From contig JAJRVC010000537.1 in assembly GCA_024277475.1 (NCBI GenBank), positions 1 to 10,436 of the forward strand: a DNA stretch of 10,436 bases, in the 5' to 3' direction. The notes under the pieces are model-generated. The model was not told where the DNA came from and did no database searches. It was given only the letters and a program-made list of their open reading frames with translations. Origin of the DNA: Deltaproteobacteria bacterium. Lineage in GTDB: Bacteria; Desulfobacterota; Desulfobacteria; Desulfobacterales; JAFDCJ01. The number at the start of each line of letters is the position of its first letter. Position 1 is the first letter of the stretch. Shown piece after piece: positions 6,967-10,436 of the stretch. A program made the translations under genes and the position numbers.

Positions 6967-7046
6967 GCCGGTATGATCGCAAAAAGTAGAGATATTTTGC
7001 AAAGTCCGGTATAATTACGAAGGGCCTAACAGCAGCCCCGATGGAA

Positions 7047-9530
7047 TTACCCTGCACTTCTCATCCTCAGGTTGATCTCCAACCGTTCCAGCGACAATTT
7101 GATAATATCTTTGGCTTTATCGGATTTTTTCAGGTAATCGTCAAAAAACGCTTTGACCTCAACGGCTCTTTTTATTCCGGCAGTCGGGACGATAGCAGCG
7201 ATGACCCGTTCATAAAGCATGGGATGAAATTGTTCAATTTCCTCCAGGTTGTTTACATACCAATCCCACAGCAGGGGGATCGCATAGGGATTTGAGGCCA
7301 TGGCCACCACCGGTATGAACTTGTTACGTGCCGGGACGGTATCCAAGGTGTATTGTTGGGATTTTATTATCAGCGCCTCATCACTGAAGCAACCCAGGGC
7401 TGATAACATATTCAGGCGTTCATGCTCAATTTTTGATTCCTGCAGCTGTTGATCAAACCAGTCGAAAGTCCTATCGTTACCGGACAGTGCGCCCACCTGC
7501 ATCACGCTTTTCATAATGTCGGCATGGATGGTGTCGCCTCGCATCAAGGCGGAAAATTGGCGGCCTGCAAAATCCAGGGCCGGCTTTGAACCGTACAGCA
7601 CCGCATCCCAGATGAGTTGATCCCGTAAGAGCGACGTTGTGTGATTTTCGTCCGGGACCGGATCGTATCCTATTTTTTCCAATAGGTTTTCAAAGCGGTG
7701 TTTTGCCAGGGATGAGATTTTTTGCCGCCGGCCTTCCTCCACCACAAGATAGGCTGAGTAAAGATTACTCGCCATGCCGGTCAACGGCAGATAGGCGTCT
7801 TCTTTCTGATAACAGGCAATGAATTCCAGATATTCCTCCAGGGAGACGTCCCCGCTTTTAACCAGAGCAAAAAAATCGTTCTCGAGCCCCCAGCGATCTT
7901 CAGGGGACAATGATTTCTCCAGCACCCGTTTGCCGAGTTCATCAAGATTTTTCACATCGCCGTACTTGACGCGGTAAAATCCTGTCTGCCGGTCGTTGAC
8001 TTTGTAAGCCAGGATATCTTCATCAAGGTCTATTACCTGTTCGCTATCGCTTAACAGGGTGGTTATCTGTCGTGCCGGCCCTGTTTTTGGAAAAAGGCGA
8101 ATGCTGATCGGTACCTGCCATTTTTGATCGGAATCGTTTGGCAGATAAGTAAATCGTTTCTGGGTCATTACCAGGCGCGAGCCTTGTCGTTTGACCGTGA
8201 TTATCGGAAATCCCCGTTGCTCGATCCAGCTTTTCATCATCTCGCTTATGGGCTGCTGCGCCACGGCCTCAAACGATTGCCAGAGATGCCTACTGGCGGC
8301 ACATCCGTACTCGTAGGTCTTCAGATAATGCTGTAATCCCTTTTTAAAATCATCCTTGCCGATGTAGCCCTCAATTTGCCTTAATATACTACCGCCTTTG
8401 CTATAAATAATCGGGGCTGTGCTGGCATTGATGACGACGTGTTCGCCGCCCGGGATTTCGATGGCAACTGTTTCGTGCAAGGCGTCTCGTACCAGCGCCG
8501 AGCCTGTTTGGCTGTTAAGAAACTGCTGCCACGTAGCCCATTTGGGATAGTAACAATCGACAACTCCGAATCCGAAATAGGTGGCAAAACTTTCGTTGAG
8601 CCAGAGGTACCTCCAGTCGGAAGGGGTGACCAGATTACCGAACCACTGATGGGCAATTTCATGAGCGATGACTTCGCATATTCTTTCTTCACCGGATCTG
8701 GAGGTGACTTCCGGATAATGAAGCAGCAAATTTTCACGGAAAGTGATTGCCCCCCAGTTTTCCATGGCTCCAAAGGCAAAATCAGGAATTGCAATCAGAT
8801 CCATCTTGGGCAGGGGGTAAGCGATTCCATAATAGGATTCGCTGAACTCAAGGGACTTACGGCCGAATTCAGCTCCAAATTGGGCATACTTTTTCATTCC
8901 CGGAAGAGTCGCTACCCGAACCCGGCTGTCCTTTTCATCCTGGGTAAACTCAAATTGACCCGCACTGAAAAAAACTAGATAGGTCGACATTTTCGGGGTT
9001 TGCTCGAATGTGATCCGCTTTTTCCCATTGTCCAGCGGAGCTTCTTTTTTTACAGCTCCGTTGGAGATTGCCACCAATTTATTGTCGATGTCCATTATAA
9101 TATCGAAAGTTGCTTTTTGAGCAGGATGATCCATGCAGGGAAAGGCTCGCCGGGCATCACTTTCTTCAAACTGGGTGACGGCAATAAACCTGGTTTCCCC
9201 CTGACAGATATATTTACTGCGGTAAAAGCCGGCCATTTTATCATTGATCAAACCCTGGTAATCGATTTTCAGCCTGATTTTCCCAAACATGGGTTCGGGT
9301 AAGAATATGCGGAGCTCCTCTTTCGCAGGATCAACTGCAAACGCGCAATTCAAATTTTCACCGCCCTGCCGGACCCGGCAGCGCCAGATGGCGACTTCCA
9401 AAATATTCAATGTCACTTCTGCTGCGGGTTCGGATGCCTCGATCAGAATTTCACACTTACCCGCAAACTTGAAATTGATCAGATCGGGTTCCAAATGGAT
9501 TTTATAGTTTATCGGAGCTAAATCCAGCAT
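7047..9530 (-). CDS. M1-family zinc aminopeptidase (ERAP/tricorn-F3-like)
   Basis: This complete 827-residue metallopeptidase removes N-terminal amino acids from peptides. The N-terminal beta domain (about 1-190) includes the M1 signature QFEESDARRAFPCMDHP (120-136). The catalytic domain carries GAMEN (254-258), which binds the substrate amino terminus. It also has HEIAH (290-294) with the third zinc ligand Glu313 in LWLNESFA, and Tyr376 in YSKGG as the likely transition-state tyrosine. A small beta domain (about 445-530) and a helical C-terminal domain follow, as in ERAP1 and tricorn-interacting factor F3. No signal peptide is visible, so it is probably cytoplasmic and used in peptide turnover. 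The start ATG sits four bases after AGGAGG, and a strong promoter lies just upstream. It reads in the same direction as the act operon but is separated by 291 bp with an independent promoter. All catalytic residues are present. Confidence 0.95.
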   Translation of the reverse strand: MLDLAPINYKIHLEPDLINFKFAGKCEILIEASEPAAEVTLNILEVAIWRCRVRQGGENLNCAFAVDPAKEELRIFLPEPMFGKIRLKIDYQGLINDKMAGFYRSKYICQGETRFIAVTQFEESDARRAFPCMDHPAQKATFDIIMDIDNKLVAISNGAVKKEAPLDNGKKRITFEQTPKMSTYLVFFSAGQFEFTQDEKDSRVRVATLPGMKKYAQFGAEFGRKSLEFSESYYGIAYPLPKMDLIAIPDFAFGAMENWGAITFRENLLLHYPEVTSRSGEERICEVIAHEIAHQWFGNLVTPSDWRYLWLNESFATYFGFGVVDCYYPKWATWQQFLNSQTGSALVRDALHETVAIEIPGGEHVVINASTAPIIYSKGGSILRQIEGYIGKDDFKKGLQHYLKTYEYGCAASRHLWQSFEAVAQQPISEMMKSWIEQRGFPIITVKRQGSRLVMTQKRFTYLPNDSDQKWQVPISIRLFPKTGPARQITTLLSDSEQVIDLDEDILAYKVNDRQTGFYRVKYGDVKNLDELGKRVLEKSLSPEDRWGLENDFFALVKSGDVSLEEYLEFIACYQKEDAYLPLTGMASNLYSAYLVVEEGRRQKISSLAKHRFENLLEKIGYDPVPDENHTTSLLRDQLIWDAVLYGSKPALDFAGRQFSALMRGDTIHADIMKSVMQVGALSGNDRTFDWFDQQLQESKIEHERLNMLSALGCFSDEALIIKSQQYTLDTVPARNKFIPVVAMASNPYAIPLLWDWYVNNLEEIEQFHPMLYERVIAAIVPTAGIKRAVEVKAFFDDYLKKSDKAKDIIKLSLERLEINLRMRSAG

Positions 9531-9534
9531 ATGT

Positions 9535-9540
9535 CCTCCT
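9535..9540 (-). promoter_or_regulatory. Strong Shine-Dalgarno of the aminopeptidase gene
   Basis: A full AGGAGG is read on the minus strand four bases before ATG 9530. It fixes the aminopeptidase start, because no comparable site precedes later in-frame Met codons near the N terminus. Confidence 0.7.
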
Positions 9541-9572
9541 GAGTTAATTGCCTTTGATTTTTAAGTTGTGAG

Positions 9573-9601
9573 AGTATAGGCGAATAGATGATATTTGTCA
9601 A
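9573..9601 (-). promoter_or_regulatory. Sigma70-type promoter of the aminopeptidase gene
   Basis: On the minus strand, TTGACA (9601-9596) and TATACT (9578-9573) are separated by exactly 17 bp. The predicted start near 9566 gives a short leader of about 35 nt that includes the AGGAGG ribosome site. Its architecture is the same as that of the act promoter. Confidence 0.65.
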
Positions 9602-9706
9602 TTTCCAGCAAGGCCACTCTAACTTTGGCGGACAGGCGGCAAATTAAGGGGTTGGTTTTAGCTTCGACTATCCGAAATTTGCTCAATTATGAATATTTTC
9701 TTATTA

Positions 9707-9830
9707 TCTCGCAGAGTCCGCAGAGATCACAGAGTTTTTTGATTTTTCTCGGTGTACTCCCGCTCTCCGAGCTGGAAGCCAAGGCGTAGGCCCCGGCCCC
9801 TATGGGCCGGAGGCTGTGGGCTCTGTGAGA
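9707..9830 (+). repeat. Structured intergenic element with 17-bp outer stem and GC-rich inner hairpin
   Basis: The outer arms 9707-9723 and 9814-9830 pair over 17 positions. Fourteen are Watson-Crick and three are G-T (9711/9826, 9717/9820, 9720/9817), so the plus-strand RNA could pair without interruption while the minus-strand RNA would have C-A mismatches. Inside, CCGGCCC (9793-9799) and GGGCCGG (9804-9810) form a stem with loop CTAT, extended by three pairs past a bulged A9811. A small CTCGG/CCGAG stem lies at 9748-9752 and 9767-9771. The left arm carries GCAGAG-type repeats (GCAGAG at 9711 and 9720, ACAGAG at 9729). It has no U-tract, so it is not a simple terminator. A dispersed palindromic repeat or a small RNA are both possible. 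Confidence 0.5.
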
Positions 9831-10123
9831 CATCTAATAGCCCAAATTATGACCCTGTCAAATTTTATAAAGCAAAATACCTGATCGCACGAACGGTTGC
9901 TTTTGTTGGTTTCTGAACCAAAACATCCGTTTTTTGGTAGTTGGGTTGAATCCGCATCCTGCTGCCGCAGGAATTGGGTTTCCCCTCTCAGTTGGCTTGG
10001 CTTGACTAACAAAAATGGCTGATTAGTTTAAATAACAATGGAAATTCACCTCCTTTGCGGGGCTCTTCACTTGAAGGTTTCGTAAAAAGTCAAATTATTC
10101 CATATTTTTCTTCATTTTAGATA

Positions 10124-10131
10124 CAGAGGAG
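10124..10131 (+). promoter_or_regulatory. Shine-Dalgarno of the thioredoxin-reductase-like gene
   Basis: AGAGGAG lies five bases before ATG 10137. It supports that start and the plus-strand reading of the partial gene. Confidence 0.6.
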
Positions 10132-10136
10132 ACAGT

Positions 10137-10436
10137 ATGCTTGAACAAACCAGCTTTGATGTAGTTATTATCGGTACCGGCCCTGCAGGACTGCAGGCTG
10201 CCATTCATGCTGCCCGCAAGAGGGTATCCGTGCTGCTTTTAGGCAAACCGGATAAAAGCAGTCTTTTCTGGGCCCATGTGGAAAATTTTTATGCTGTCTC
10301 CGGGATGACCGGCCGGCAAATGCTGAACATCGGAAGGGAGCAGGCTGTTGGATTCGGCGCTCGCTTTCTGGAAGAAGATGTTCTGCAGATTTCCCATCAG
10401 AACGCCCGTTTTGTTTTGACCACTGAAAGTAATATA
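10137..10436 (+). CDS. Thioredoxin-reductase-like FAD/NAD(P)-dependent oxidoreductase (5' part only)
   Basis: One hundred codons are open to the right edge. The N terminus is a Rossmann dinucleotide-binding unit: FDVVIIGTGPAGLQAAIHAA (7-26), with the GxGxxG motif at 13-18, followed by a beta strand (VSVLLLGK, 30-37). VENFYAVSGMTGRQMLNIGREQAVGFGARF then follows. This corresponds to the thioredoxin-reductase pattern of VENYPGF, G-x-E-L and EQA-x-x-FGA, which binds the FAD adenine and pyrophosphate. The start is fixed by AGAGGAG five bases upstream. The redox CxxC and NAD(P)-binding domain lie beyond the window, so true thioredoxin reductase, ferredoxin/flavodoxin NADP reductase-like and CxxC-less homologues cannot be told apart. 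Residues 38-48 (KPDKSSLFWAH) differ from typical TrxB, favouring a divergent family member. No link to the act operon is apparent. Confidence 0.85.
   Translation, partial: MLEQTSFDVVIIGTGPAGLQAAIHAARKRVSVLLLGKPDKSSLFWAHVENFYAVSGMTGRQMLNIGREQAVGFGARFLEEDVLQISHQNARFVLTTESNI

Larger units (their letters stand above)
9531..10136. other. Gene-free intergenic region between divergent genes
   Basis: This 606-bp region separates the aminopeptidase start (minus) from the flavoprotein start (plus). It contains the aminopeptidase promoter and ribosome site, a structured element (9707-9830), a short CCTGC-TGCC-GCAGG hairpin (9958-9971) and the ribosome site for the plus-strand gene. Short open frames exist (for example 9595-9789 plus and 9800-10012 minus). 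They start without convincing ribosome sites and match nothing I recognise. No tRNA or CRISPR array is visible. Confidence 0.6.

Noticed and set aside
7022..7039. Possible terminator after the aminopeptidase gene
   Set aside because: The stem is only about five pairs with an internal mismatch and is not followed by a U-run, so it is too weak to annotate.
9595..9789. Plus-strand frame of 64 codons starting at TTG
   Set aside because: The TTG start overlaps the -35 of the opposing aminopeptidase promoter, no ribosome site is visible, and the frame continues through the structured repeat.
9800..10012. Minus-strand frame of 70 codons in the intergenic region
   Set aside because: It has no convincing ribosome site, runs into the GC-rich hairpin, and its protein resembles nothing known to me.
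10002..10032. Possible promoter (TTGACT plus AT-rich -10) for the flavoprotein gene
   Set aside because: The best -10 candidates give spacers of 19-21 bp and poor matches, so the promoter position cannot be supported.

Overview
The window most likely comes from a moderate-GC Desulfobacterota (deltaproteobacterial) genome. The basis is the deltaproteobacterial look of the proteins, the multiheme cytochrome and Tat/molybdopterin-type periplasmic enzymes, and hairpin-rich intergenic repeats. This placement is inference from pattern recognition, not from a search.

Layout. On the minus strand, from about 6966 down to 129, is a compact five-gene operon for an Alternative Complex III (Act)-type quinol:cytochrome c oxidoreductase. 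In transcription order it holds actB (molybdopterin-oxidoreductase-like domain fused to a ferredoxin domain), actC (NrfD-like membrane subunit), actD (DUF3341), actF (second NrfD-like membrane subunit) and a membrane-anchored pentaheme cytochrome c matching actA. The genes overlap or lie 23-73 bp apart. The operon has a good sigma70-type promoter (TTGACA-N17-TATAAG) and a roughly 175-nt leader containing a perfect inverted repeat. A perfect 24-bp palindrome sits between actD and actF. Upstream on the same strand, with its own TTGACA-N17-TATACT promoter and a strong Shine-Dalgarno, is a complete M1-family zinc aminopeptidase (7047-9530). A 606-bp gene-free region follows, containing a roughly 124-nt RNA-like fold. 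On the plus strand, the first 100 codons of a thioredoxin-reductase-like flavoprotein run off the right edge.

How the genes work together. ActC and ActF would hold quinone and proton-path sites in the membrane. ActB would carry four Fe-S clusters in its C-terminal domain on the periplasmic face. ActA would pass electrons to or from periplasmic cytochrome c, and ActD is a small structural membrane subunit. Compared with the canonical actABCDEFG order, the cytochrome is last and no actE or actG lies within the window. The aminopeptidase and flavoprotein show no evident functional link to the complex.

The most notable points are the rearranged, reduced Act operon, a retained N-terminal Cys tetrad in ActB, a CX3CH fifth heme motif in ActA, the 24-bp palindrome, and two structured intergenic elements (11-108 and 9707-9830). 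No wholly new system is evident.
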